Shown here piece by piece: positions 53,912 to 63,360 of a stretch of DNA of 64,000 nucleotides. The notes under the pieces were generated by a model. That model had not been told where the DNA came from. It ran no database searches and was given only the letters and a program-made list of their open reading frames with translations. The first letter of the stretch is position 1, and each line of letters starts with the position of its first letter. Both the position numbers and the translations under genes were made by a program. The stretch lies in NCBI GenBank assembly GCA_013368445.1, contig JAACJO010000041.1:62001-126000 (forward strand). Direction: 5' to 3'. The DNA comes from Leucocoprinus leucothites. Its lineage: Eukaryota; Basidiomycota; Agaricomycetes; Agaricales; Agaricaceae.

Positions 53912-54961
53912 ACCTCTGGTGGCTTTGAGCCCTGCAGGTCCCTCCTCCACTGCTCCTAGTGGCTCCATTGCACCCCAGGCTGGCCCCCCTGCTCCCTCCT
54001 CCATTGGACCTGACTTGGAGGAGGAGGCCCTCGCTGCCTATGAAGGTCTTCGTCGATTTGGGAGATGGTTCTCAAATCTCAATCCCACCGCTGTCATAAC
54101 CAACACAGCCCAACGCTTGTTTGCTCTCTACCTCGTTGGGAGCCTATGGGAATTCAGAAGGAGAGGCTGGGATGATACCCCACTCTCCTCAGTTCTACTG
54201 AAGCAGGGGTGGCCCACAGTCGACTCCTTCCTTCACTCTGGGGGCTTTTCGACCAGCCCTAATCAACCACACAGCGACCACGAGTCGTCCCACGGATCTG
54301 CTGACAAAGCGGGTCCATGTGACATTAGCATGGGTGAACCTGTAGTACCCAAACAAATGCCCCCAGATTGTCGGCCTGTCCCGGCCCGTTCCACTCTACC
54401 GCCCAAGCAAGTGCCCGCCAAAGTGCACCCTAGTGGCCCCCCCCAAGCTAGGGCTAGGTCTGATGGCCAAACCCAGCGAGCACCCACCAAAGCGCCCCCT
54501 CCTTCCACCTCGGTCAAGAAGTCCTTCGCCGAGGTGGCCCGTCCCACCGAGGTTGCATCACTGATCAAGCTGGCGCAATCTCACCCCGATCTTGACCCTG
54601 ATCGCATCACTGCCATGCATCAGGCCACCCAAGCCACTGCTCCCGTCACCCGGAAGCCACGCATGACAACCGCAGGCCCTACCTGCCACCAACTCTTCCT
54701 TGACTTTGTCGGCAGTGCCAATGAGGTCACCTATCTCCATCACAAGGCCATGCACCTTTTCAACGAATCCCTCTCCCACACCAAGTTGATCTTGCATATG
54801 GAGAACATCACCAAGGCATACAGCACGATCGCGCTGCACACCTCCTCTGTTCCCTCTGACGCCAACTGCAATGTCATTGAGTCCTCTATCTCCTCCGTCT
54901 TCACCGCCCCCTTTGCGATCAAGACACACTGCCCCAGGTTGAGGTCCTACCTCAAGGTCCT
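53912..54961 (+). pseudogene. GagL-10: internal gag segment
   Basis: An open frame without stops, matching GagL-6 from PVALSPAGP (about residue 82) to RSYLKVL. It contains LEEEALAAYEGLRRFGRWF and the Pro/Lys linker. It lacks the start and the zinc knuckles. It is bounded on the left by GagL-9 and on the right by the 5' end of TadL-7, which seems to have inserted into it (the rest of GagL-10 may lie beyond 64000). Confidence 0.82.
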
Positions 54962-55786
54962 CCATCATCCTCCTTTCCCTCTTACCACCATCATCAATTT
55001 CTTTGACGGTGTCTACATACAATTTGACTATGAATTCTATCGATATGACTGCACCATCACATTGGGTGGACCTCAAGGGTACACCTCCACTGTCTTCGGA
55101 CCCCATCAACATTGTTGACACCGAAACACGTGTCTCAACCTACAAGCGTGACCACTCTATTTCGCCCACACTTTCTATCAAATCAACCAAACATTCCGCT
55201 CACGATGACGCCAAGTCGGCCGCCTCATCCAGAGCAGGATCTGACATCGAAGAAAGCGGTGAGAGTGATTCTGATTCGTCTGGATCTTCAACCCCTTCCT
55301 CCCCCATAAACGTACATGCTGCACTTTCCCGTGCAGCCTCACATTCCTCCCTCAGAACTCCTCCTCCTCCATCGTCGCATTCCAAATGGGCCCGTGCTCG
55401 TGATGTCCGTAGAGGACTGGAGTCTACACCCAAAGCCATCTCAAGAACCATGTTGATGAGCGCATATGACGGTTTCAAGTCACCCATTCCCTTCCGTCCA
55501 TTTGGCGAGGGATTTCTTGGTGAGCTCAACAAACCTGACCCTCTGAATTTGGACTCTCGCGGGGACGCATGGAGCGACCAAGAGGATGGGATTATCAGAA
55601 ATGGGGAACCTGCCATTCGGCTCTTTGGACCCCCACCCACCTCAAGGCTGCCTCATGCGATCCATGGATCTGATGAGTCAGCAAATGCTGTGCCAACCGG
55701 CACTCCGGCTACCTTCTTTGCCGGTTCATCTAATACTAATGACGTCACACATGATGTCACACATGATGTCACTGGTGACATCACTG

Positions 55787-56139
55787 TGTCAGATGTGCTC
55801 TGGACAGTCTACAAGTATTTGTGATTGATTTGTTGATGTATGAAGTTAGAGTTGATGCAGAGGTTGCTTAGTCAGTTGTAGATCACCTGACTGCATGTTC
55901 AACTCTCCTGTGGACGCTTTCTTGACTCTCAGTCATTTACAGTTGTCCACAGGTGAGTACAAGTCTCTATCTTGTTAATACAGTCATTTACAGTTGTCCA
56001 CAGGTGAGTACAAGTCTCTATCTTGTTAATACAGTCATTTACAGTTGTCCACAGATTCCTGTGTGAGTTGTGAGCTCCCTGGGCGATTTCTCTGGTTTCT
56101 AGGACCTCCCACACGTCCCCTGTGCGTCACCTTCTAACA
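55787..56139 (+). repeat. Cop-2 5' LTR with extra 51-bp unit
   Basis: 353 bp. The unit cagtcatttacagttgtcc...cttgttaata occurs twice in full plus a 24-bp partial copy. The 3' LTR has one full unit plus the partial copy. Each full unit contains cacaggtgagtac, a perfect 5' splice-donor consensus. I see no clear TATA box. Confidence 0.95.
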
Positions 56140-56155
56140 GGTTATGGGCCCCGGC
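56140..56155 (+). promoter_or_regulatory. Cop-2 primer-binding site
   Basis: ggttatgggccccggc immediately after the 5' LTR, complementary to the anticodon arm (containing CAT) of initiator methionine tRNA. It implies half-tRNA priming. The leader 56156-56543 is CpG- and pyrimidine-rich, and I find no supported gene in it. Confidence 0.75.
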
Positions 56156-56543
56156 CTCTAGAAGCCTCAGACAACGACTTTTGCCTCATTTCATCCTCAA
56201 CTGTCTTCCTCTTCTCCTATCCGCCGTTTTCGCGTTTTCTCCTGTGTTTTTGCGTCGCTCCAGTCGCCTCCGCGCACACCCGTCGATCTCGCGTGTCTCC
56301 ACGACTTCAGCAAGTTTCGCTGCGTTCCGGCCATTTCTCATTCCACTATCCCACTTCCATTCCTAATCACTCTATCCTAATCCTAATATTCCTCTGCTCC
56401 TCCCATACCAACTGTTGCCCCGTTCCGCTCCGAACTTTGCCAGTCCGTCGATCCCACTGTTTGCCACGTATACCCCTCGTTACACAACCACCAACCCTTT
56501 CCTCGTCGCCCTACACCGCATTTCAGCTTCCTAGTCCGCCCAG

Positions 56544-59500
56544 ATGTCTTCCTCTGGCCCCAACTTTGACAAGCTCAATGCCACCAACTACTCTACCTGG
56601 GCAGGCGAGATGCAGGCATGGCTCCAGGCCTCTGGCCTGTGGAGACTGGTCAAGGGTGAACTCCTAAAGCCTGAGATCCCTTCCCCCACTACCCAAGCCA
56701 CCTTTGACTCTAGGGAGGCCTGGAATGCAAAGGCTGACAAGGCTGCTGGCTGGCTATATCTCATGGTGGAACCGGACCAGAGGGTTCACTTCACTGATAG
56801 GGATGATCCTGTCAAGATGTGGACAGATTTGCGAGCTGTGCACCTCCAGAGGCGTCCTGGCACTCGTTTTAATGCCTATGACAACCTCTTCAACATCAGG
56901 AAGGCTGAGGACGAGTCCCTGCAGTCCCTCATCAACAGGGTGGAGGAGAGCATGAAGCAAATCCAAAATCTTTGCCCTGATGACTTTGACCTCAAAGGCC
57001 TGGATGAGGAGCTCGCTTCTATGGCTCTAATCCGAGCCCTGCCCACTGAGGAGTACTCCTCTTTCATTTCCTCTCTCCTCCTCAAGGACAAACTTGACAA
57101 GGCTGCTGTGCATCAGGCCTTTGTCACTGAGGACACCCAACGTCGCAGGAGGGCCATAGACCTTCCCTCTTCCTCCTCTGCGCTTTCTGCCGCCTCCAGA
57201 GGCCTCAAAACGGCGAAATCGACCGATCCATGTGGCTGGTGTTACAAAACTGGTCATACAGAGGCCAAATGCTGGAGAAAGGACAAGGATCGCCTCAAAG
57301 CTCAAGAGGACACTCAGAACGCTCCCCCCCGGTCCAAACGACGTGGAAACCGTGCCAACAAGGCCCAGGAGGACTCTGACGGCTCCCCTGCCCCTCCAGC
57401 ATCCGGAGAAGCAAGCAGAGTCACAGAATTCGCTGGAAATGCAAGTACAAGCTCCCCCTCCACTCCTATCGCTTCCCCCACTTCCCCAGCCTCTTCCCCA
57501 CCCCTCCAGCTCGATGCTGACTTCCATTGGATTGCAGACACAGGTGCTACGTCACATATGACCCCACACCGTCATTGGTTCAAGAAATATACCCCCTGTT
57601 GCATACCAATCAGATTAGCAGACAACTCTGTCATATATTCAGCTGGGATGGGTTCAGTGGTCTTTCAGCCTGTTATAGGTGGAAAAATGGCTGGAGCGGT
57701 CGAGTTTTCACGTGTACTGCATGTTCCGGACCTCCGGAGTAATCTCCTGTCTTGTCTATACCTCACACGAAATAAGGGGTTCAATATATCGATTTCTTCG
57801 CATTCTATGGCCTTTAAACTCAAGGGAGAGACTCTCTTCACTGCCTCCATTGATTCCACCAACTCTGCTGTCCTCAATGGCACTACCATCGCTTCTGAGA
57901 CTGCTTTTAGCATCTCCACACTTCCTGCTGACCTCTCACTCTGGCACCGTCGCTTTGCACACCATAATTATGCTGATGTGAAGAAGATGATACAGCAGGA
58001 ACTGGTTACTGGGCTTAAAATCGACTCCTCAGCTCAGCCTGATGCAGTTTGCGAGCTCTGCCTTGCTGGAAAGATGCACTCCCTTCCTTTCCTGCCCTCA
58101 GCCAACCACAATCGTTCCCCACTCGAGTTGGTGCACTCAGACCTTCATGGACCACTCCCAGTGCCTACCCACAATGGCTACAAGTACTGGATGACGTTTA
58201 TTGACGATTCTACGCGTTTTCGAGCTGTCTACCTGCTTAGGGCCAAGTCAGAAGCCTTTGAAGCATTCAAGGAGTACAAGGCTTGGGCAGAGAACCAGCT
58301 AGGAGCGAAAATTCGCACTCTACAGGATGATAAAGGTGGTGAATACATGTCCAACGCATTTTTGCAGTTTACCAAGGACTGTGGCATTGAGAGGCGTCAT
58401 TCCACTCGCAACAGGCCTCAGCAGAACGGCCTAGCTGAGAGAGCCAACAGGACTATGGGGGAACACATTACAGCCATGTTAGCAGAGTCTGGACTCCCTC
58501 CCTCATTCTGGGGCCACTGTATTGCTTCTATGGTCCATGTGTGGAATAGACTTCCTACAGCTCCTCTCCCCAACACTACACCCTTCCAGGCATTTTTCAA
58601 GCGCAAACCAGACATTTCCCACCTCAGGGTATGGGGGTGCACTGCCTATGTGCATATACAGCGAGATAAGCGGAATTCCTTACAGCCTCATGTCGAAAAA
58701 TGTGTTTTTATTGGTTATCCAACTGGCTACAAGGGCTGGCTCTTTTACAACCCCACCACTCGCCAAATTCGCATTTCTGAGCGAGCTGACTTTGATGAGA
58801 GGTACTTTCCATGTCTCACAGGCTCCAAACGCGACGATGTGCCGTCTTTTGCGCCCCCTGGACCTCCAGCACCTCCTCAATCTTCAAGTAGCTTTTCTCC
58901 ACCTTTTCCTCCACTTCCTCCATCCTCTGGCTTTCCACTGCTCTCAGATGAAGGGGGTGATGTTGACCAGCCTCCAGAACATCGATCTGAGGCTCCTGAG
59001 CCACCTAGAGTGCCAGCTCGGACCCAGCAGCCCCCAGAGTCTCCCAGTCACTCTCCCAAGTCTGAGGAGCGATCCCTGCCTCCCAGTCCATCTGTAGAGC
59101 CCTCTGACGCTCCAGAGACTCCCAAGGCTGGTCCTAGTATTCCTCTTCGATCTGGTGACTCCCCATCGGACTCTGATGATTCTAACATCTCCTATGCCAC
59201 TCCTATTGGTCCAGCACCTCCCAGAACGCCTCCTCAGGTTCCTACACCACTTGCACAGCCCCCACAGCCTCAGCGACGCTCCACACGACCTCCAGCACCC
59301 AGGACAGCCTACTGGCTACTGGGGAAACCTCTGCTCTTCCCTCCAAAGGACCAGGAGCAAGGAAACTATGTTGATGCTGACTATGAGGTTGTAGAGTTTG
59401 CTGGAAGTGTTTCTGGGCCTGATCCTCACAACTACAAGGTCGCTATGAAGGCCCCGGATGCTGACAAGTGGAGAGAAGCCTGCAACACCGAAATTTCGAC

Positions 59501-60974
59501 TCTAATCGCAAATGGGACCTGGGAGCTTGTTGAGCTACCTCCTGGGGCCAAAATCATTGAGTCTGGTTGGGTTTTCAAGTTGAAACTCAACCCAGACCAG
59601 TCTATTGAGCGCTATCACTCTAGGCTTGTTGCAAAGGGCTATTCCCAGTGTCCTGGCTATGACTACACTAAGGTTTTTGCCCCTACATTTCGTCCTGCAT
59701 CCCTGCGCCTTATTATAGCTTTGGCAGCCAAGGAAGGCTTCAAAATGCGATCTGTGGATATCTCCTCTGCATTCACCTATGGAGAGCTGGATGAGGACAT
59801 TTACATGAGGCAGCCTGAAGGATATCACCAGGGAGGCCCAAACGTCGTTTGCAAGCTGCACAAATCGCTCTATGGCCTCAAACAGTCAGCCAGGCAGTGG
59901 AACAAGAAGCTACACACTGTGCTTGATTCCCTGGGCTTTAAACGACTCCAGAGCGACAGTTCCATCTACATCTACTCCAAGGGTGAAGTGAAGGTCATAG
60001 TGCCTGTTTTCATCGATGATATCACCCTTGTTTCGAAGAATGATGCTGCCATGGATGCCACAGTGCTGGAGCTGCAGAAACACTTCAAATTGCGCGATTT
60101 GGGAGCCACTACATTTCTCCTCTCTGTCCAGGTCAAGCAGGATCTTGAAGCCCACACTATTTCGCTTTCCCAATCCCACTATGTCCAGGAGCTCCTGAAC
60201 AGATTCAACATGTCTGACTGCAATTCTGTGAAGACTCCGCTCTCTCCTGGCACAGAACTCTCCACACTTGTTCCCACTCCTTCCCAGCAAGAGGAAATGC
60301 GAACCATTCCCTACCTCTCTGCTGTAGGCTCCCTGCAGTATCTAGCCACCATGACTCGCCCAGATATTGCTTATGCAGTCTCCTACCTTGGGAGATTCAA
60401 CCACAACCCTCATCCTGAGCACTGGGCTGCTGTGAAGCATCTCCTGCGCTATCTGAAGGGCACAAGCGATTACAAGCTTGTTTACAAGGGCTGTGAAGCT
60501 GAGGAGCTCTTTCTGACCTACACAGATGCTTCCCATGGTGGTTGTAAGCAAACTGGTCGCTCTACAGGTGGATATGTGACTCTAGTGTGTGGTGGAGCTG
60601 TGGGATGGTCCTCCAAGCATCAGCCCTTTGTTACTCTCTCTTCTACAGAGGCTGAGTATGTGGCTGCAGTTGAGGCTGGCAAGGAGATCATGTGGATGAG
60701 GAACATCCTGACAGAGTTTGGCTATTCCCCTTCCTATGCTTCCACTCTCCTGATTGACAACAAGTCTGGGATTGATGTTTCCAAGAATCCTGAGCATCAT
60801 GGTCGCATGAAGCACCTGGATCTGCGGTTCTACTGGCTCCGGGATGCTGTACAGTCCGCTTTCATTGCTCCAGAGTACATTCCCACCAGCCAGAATGTGG
60901 CAGACTTGTTTACCAAGGCTGTTCAGCCCAAGATGGTGGAGTTTGCAGTTCCCATGCTAGGATTGACTCGCTAG
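56544..60974 (+). CDS. Copia Gag-Pol polyprotein, 1476 aa, intact
   Basis: A single frame from ATG 56544 (MSSSGPNFDKLNATNYSTW). Gag domain about 1-200, then CCHC knuckle CGWCYKTGHTEAKC (from residue 230). Protease: ADTGATSHM with D332. Integrase: HHCC zinc domain (WHRRFAHH about 468, CELCLAGK about 503), D in FIDDSTRF about 553, D in LQDDKGGEY, E in NGLAERANRT. Then a Pro/Ser-rich linker. RT: SGWVFKLK, VDISSAF about 1070, active-site box VFIDDITLV about 1155 (FIDD instead of the usual YVDD). RNase H: TYTDASHGG about 1326, STEAEYVAAV, and the ADLFTKAV end. Gag and Pol share one frame with no visible frameshift, as in Drosophila copia and plant copia elements. The product would cleave itself, copy the RNA and integrate the cDNA. 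Confidence 0.96.
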   Translation: MSSSGPNFDKLNATNYSTWAGEMQAWLQASGLWRLVKGELLKPEIPSPTTQATFDSREAWNAKADKAAGWLYLMVEPDQRVHFTDRDDPVKMWTDLRAVHLQRRPGTRFNAYDNLFNIRKAEDESLQSLINRVEESMKQIQNLCPDDFDLKGLDEELASMALIRALPTEEYSSFISSLLLKDKLDKAAVHQAFVTEDTQRRRRAIDLPSSSSALSAASRGLKTAKSTDPCGWCYKTGHTEAKCWRKDKDRLKAQEDTQNAPPRSKRRGNRANKAQEDSDGSPAPPASGEASRVTEFAGNASTSSPSTPIASPTSPASSPPLQLDADFHWIADTGATSHMTPHRHWFKKYTPCCIPIRLADNSVIYSAGMGSVVFQPVIGGKMAGAVEFSRVLHVPDLRSNLLSCLYLTRNKGFNISISSHSMAFKLKGETLFTASIDSTNSAVLNGTTIASETAFSISTLPADLSLWHRRFAHHNYADVKKMIQQELVTGLKIDSSAQPDAVCELCLAGKMHSLPFLPSANHNRSPLELVHSDLHGPLPVPTHNGYKYWMTFIDDSTRFRAVYLLRAKSEAFEAFKEYKAWAENQLGAKIRTLQDDKGGEYMSNAFLQFTKDCGIERRHSTRNRPQQNGLAERANRTMGEHITAMLAESGLPPSFWGHCIASMVHVWNRLPTAPLPNTTPFQAFFKRKPDISHLRVWGCTAYVHIQRDKRNSLQPHVEKCVFIGYPTGYKGWLFYNPTTRQIRISERADFDERYFPCLTGSKRDDVPSFAPPGPPAPPQSSSSFSPPFPPLPPSSGFPLLSDEGGDVDQPPEHRSEAPEPPRVPARTQQPPESPSHSPKSEERSLPPSPSVEPSDAPETPKAGPSIPLRSGDSPSDSDDSNISYATPIGPAPPRTPPQVPTPLAQPPQPQRRSTRPPAPRTAYWLLGKPLLFPPKDQEQGNYVDADYEVVEFAGSVSGPDPHNYKVAMKAPDADKWREACNTEISTLIANGTWELVELPPGAKIIESGWVFKLKLNPDQSIERYHSRLVAKGYSQCPGYDYTKVFAPTFRPASLRLIIALAAKEGFKMRSVDISSAFTYGELDEDIYMRQPEGYHQGGPNVVCKLHKSLYGLKQSARQWNKKLHTVLDSLGFKRLQSDSSIYIYSKGEVKVIVPVFIDDITLVSKNDAAMDATVLELQKHFKLRDLGATTFLLSVQVKQDLEAHTISLSQSHYVQELLNRFNMSDCNSVKTPLSPGTELSTLVPTPSQQEEMRTIPYLSAVGSLQYLATMTRPDIAYAVSYLGRFNHNPHPEHWAAVKHLLRYLKGTSDYKLVYKGCEAEELFLTYTDASHGGCKQTGRSTGGYVTLVCGGAVGWSSKHQPFVTLSSTEAEYVAAVEAGKEIMWMRNILTEFGYSPSYASTLLIDNKSGIDVSKNPEHHGRMKHLDLRFYWLRDAVQSAFIAPEYIPTSQNVADLFTKAVQPKMVEFAVPMLGLTR

Positions 60975-61036
60975 AGGGTGTAGGTGTCGATTTTGGTGTT
61001 TCCGACGACTTGTGGACTTGTCAGATCAAGGAGGTG

Positions 61037-61338
61037 TGTCAGATGTGCTCTGGACAGTCTACAAGTATTTGTGATTGATTTGTTGATGTATGAAGTTAGA
61101 GTTGATGCAGAGGTTGCTTAGTCAGTTGTAGATCACCTGACTGCATGTTCAACTCTCCTGTGGACGCTTTCTTGACTCTCAGTCATTTACAGTTGTCCAC
61201 AGGTGAGTACAAGTCTCTATCTTGTTAATACAGTCATTTACAGTTGTCCACAGATTCCTGTGTGAGTTGTGAGCTCCCTGGGCGATTTCTCTGGTTTCTA
61301 GGACCTCCCACACGTCCCCTGTGCGTCACCTTCTAACA
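61037..61338 (+). repeat. Cop-2 3' LTR
   Basis: 302 bp, tgtcagatgtgctctgg to cttctaaca, one full 51-bp unit. It is the same length as the LTRs at 4320, 13496 and 14828, so this is the standard form. The stretch from the polyprotein stop (60974) to the LTR is 62 bp. Confidence 0.95.
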
Positions 61339-63360
61339 CACTGCACAGCCGCAGGAGCCTAGGCCTGCACAGCCACATCTACTGGATCTTAAGGATCCAT
61401 CGAACACTGCCACCGAAGAAACTGTTGTTGTCGGTGAAGCTACTTTCAAAGCGCTGGAGGCGCTTAAATATACTACCAATTTCTTCAAGCACCGTGCTGC
61501 ACTAGGATTACAACCTGGTAGAAAGGATCCAAGAGTTTCCCAGATGGGGGAACCAATATATTGTCTACTCACTACTATGTTTGAAACAGGCTGGGACTGG
61601 CTCCCCATTAATGGCGAAAGCGGTCTCACCATCGTAGATGCATTAAGGCACTACTACGGCCCGCCTCCTGATGTTCCCATGACGGACTCATCCCCCCCTC
61701 CCAAAGGTAAAGGGAAGGGAAAAAAGGCACGTAATCCTTACCCGTCTACCATCCCTACCCCCCTATTCCCGCCTGGCATTGTCGTTGGGCAAACTAACCC
61801 TACAGCACGCATTGACGATGATTGCATGAACATCGACCAAGCCCCTCCCGCTGAGGGCACCATTCCTCTCCCCCAGAATGACTTTACGTCTTCTGGTAAG
61901 GCACGTGACGTTTCGTCCGTGTCAGGCTCCCTGAAGGCAAAGAATGACATTACGTCTTCTAAGCCCTCCAGTCCTATTCGTGTCTCCCGGGCCCCCCCTC
62001 CACCTTCCAATCACGTGATCCCAAGGAATGGGAATGGAAACTTCGAGCGCTCAGTTGGGTGTCCCTCTTCTGATGGCCAGGCTCAGCCATCAAAACCTAA
62101 CCCCAAGGGCGCCTCTGACATGCTGCCTCCTATCCCCCCTCCTGACCATAAGGCATCCACCAAACCCCTTACGGAACATTTCAACAAGAAGAATGTGTCG
62201 TTTGCTGATGCCGCCCGACGGGGTGTCCAGCCGGCGACTTCCTCTTCCAACTCTTCTCCCAACATTGATGGAGTTAAGATGCAAGAAATGATACTCGCCT
62301 TCCCTGAATTATCATACGACAAAGTCCTTGCTATGTACAAGGCAGGCTTTGGAGGCACTCAATCTCAAGCGCCCGAACCTTCAACCGCAAGTGCCCCACA
62401 CACTAAACCTAAAATGACCACGCACGGGCCTACCCGTCGTCAAGTCCTCATCCCGTTTGAAGGGAACATCATTGCTGACCATATCAAAGACTTCAACAAG
62501 GCAGCCGAGTTCTGTAACCGTGGCCTTACTGCCGCCCAATCCAAACTGCGTGTCGAATCAGTCCGTGAATCATATAACGGCATTTCTATTGCCACCTCAG
62601 GTGTCGTGTCCCCCGCTGACCTGGAAACCATCAAATCCTGGCTTAAAAAAGCCTGGCAACTAGGAGACGCCATCCCCGTTGAGCCTCATCTCCCACAATC
62701 TAAATCGTTTCTTAAAATCGTCGGCATCCCTTATTGGGTAGCCAATTCATCCAACCCCCTTTCCCCTGCATTTGTTGAACAAGCCCTCGGACAATCTACT
62801 TTGTTCGAAAATGTTATTCTTGCCGCCCGTCCTCACGTTATGAAAGCCTCCCCAAAATCGGACACGGCCATCGTGTGATTTGATATCTGAGATTCCCAAA
62901 ACGGTACTAAGGCCAAGACATTGGTTAACCGTACTATCAACTTTGGTCAACATGTCGGAACCATCCAGGCTACTAGTATGCACCCCGGCATCGCACAATG
63001 TAGGAACTGCTGGTGCTGGGGTCATCCCACTCATGCGTGTCGCGCTCTCGGTGCACATTGCCAAATCTGTGGCAGTCCTCACCGTATTGAAAACCACTGA
63101 TCCATGGCCTGGTGTTGTAAGGCCAACCCCAAATCCAATCCCCCCTGCGATGCCACTCCTGAGGGCATCCCATATCCTCACCTAGAGAACTTCAAATGCC
63201 TGAACTGCAAAGGCGATCATCACGCAAACGACATCAAATGTCCATTCTGGAGAAACAGGTTCGACCGAACCTGGCATTCCAATAAAGCCGCCGAATCATG
63301 CACCGCACGTGCAGTTCACGCCAATTCCAATCGCTCTGGTGGCGGAGTTGCTGTTTAAAT

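Larger units (their letters stand above)
55787..61338 (+). mobile_element. Cop-2: full-length Ty1/copia retrotransposon, apparently intact
   Basis: A 5,552-bp element with LTRs at 55787-56139 and 61037-61338 and an exact 5-bp duplication cactg (55782-55786, 61339-61343). The LTRs look identical apart from one extra 51-bp tandem unit in the 5' LTR. It has a primer-binding site, a 404-bp leader, a single polyprotein and a purine-rich stretch (caaggaggtg) at the 3' LTR. The gene order gag-protease-integrase-RT-RNase H is that of copia. Open frame plus near-identical LTRs indicate recent insertion and possible activity. Confidence 0.96.
55045..63358 (+). pseudogene. TadL-7 ORF1 (gag-like), split by Cop-2
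   Basis: ATG 55045 to TAA 63356-63358. After removing 55787-61343 the frame is exactly 919 codons, which fixes both the copia boundaries and the ORF1 length. Remaining defects are TGA at 62876 and 62888 (both TGG to TGA) and TGA near 63098 (CGA to TGA). The layout is as in TadL-3: acidic/Ser-rich N-terminus, DVTHDVTHDVTGDI stretch, MGEPIYCLLTTMFETGWD, GKGKGKK basic patch, FLKIVGIPYW core, three Cys clusters. ORF2 follows after two bases. Confidence 0.88.

Noticed and set aside
55738..55780. tgatgtca repeats as cAMP-response-type sites
   Set aside because: They are in-frame codons of a DVTHDVT repeat in LINE ORF1; no evidence of regulatory use.
55915..56065. Repeat array in the copia LTR as a possible CRISPR array
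   Set aside because: The 51-bp units are contiguous, without spacers, and lie inside an LTR of a eukaryotic element.
56122..56667. 181-codon open frame across the copia leader
   Set aside because: It overlaps the LTR end, primer site and gag start in another frame, has no domain and is low-complexity Ser/Pro; it is a chance frame in pyrimidine-rich leader.
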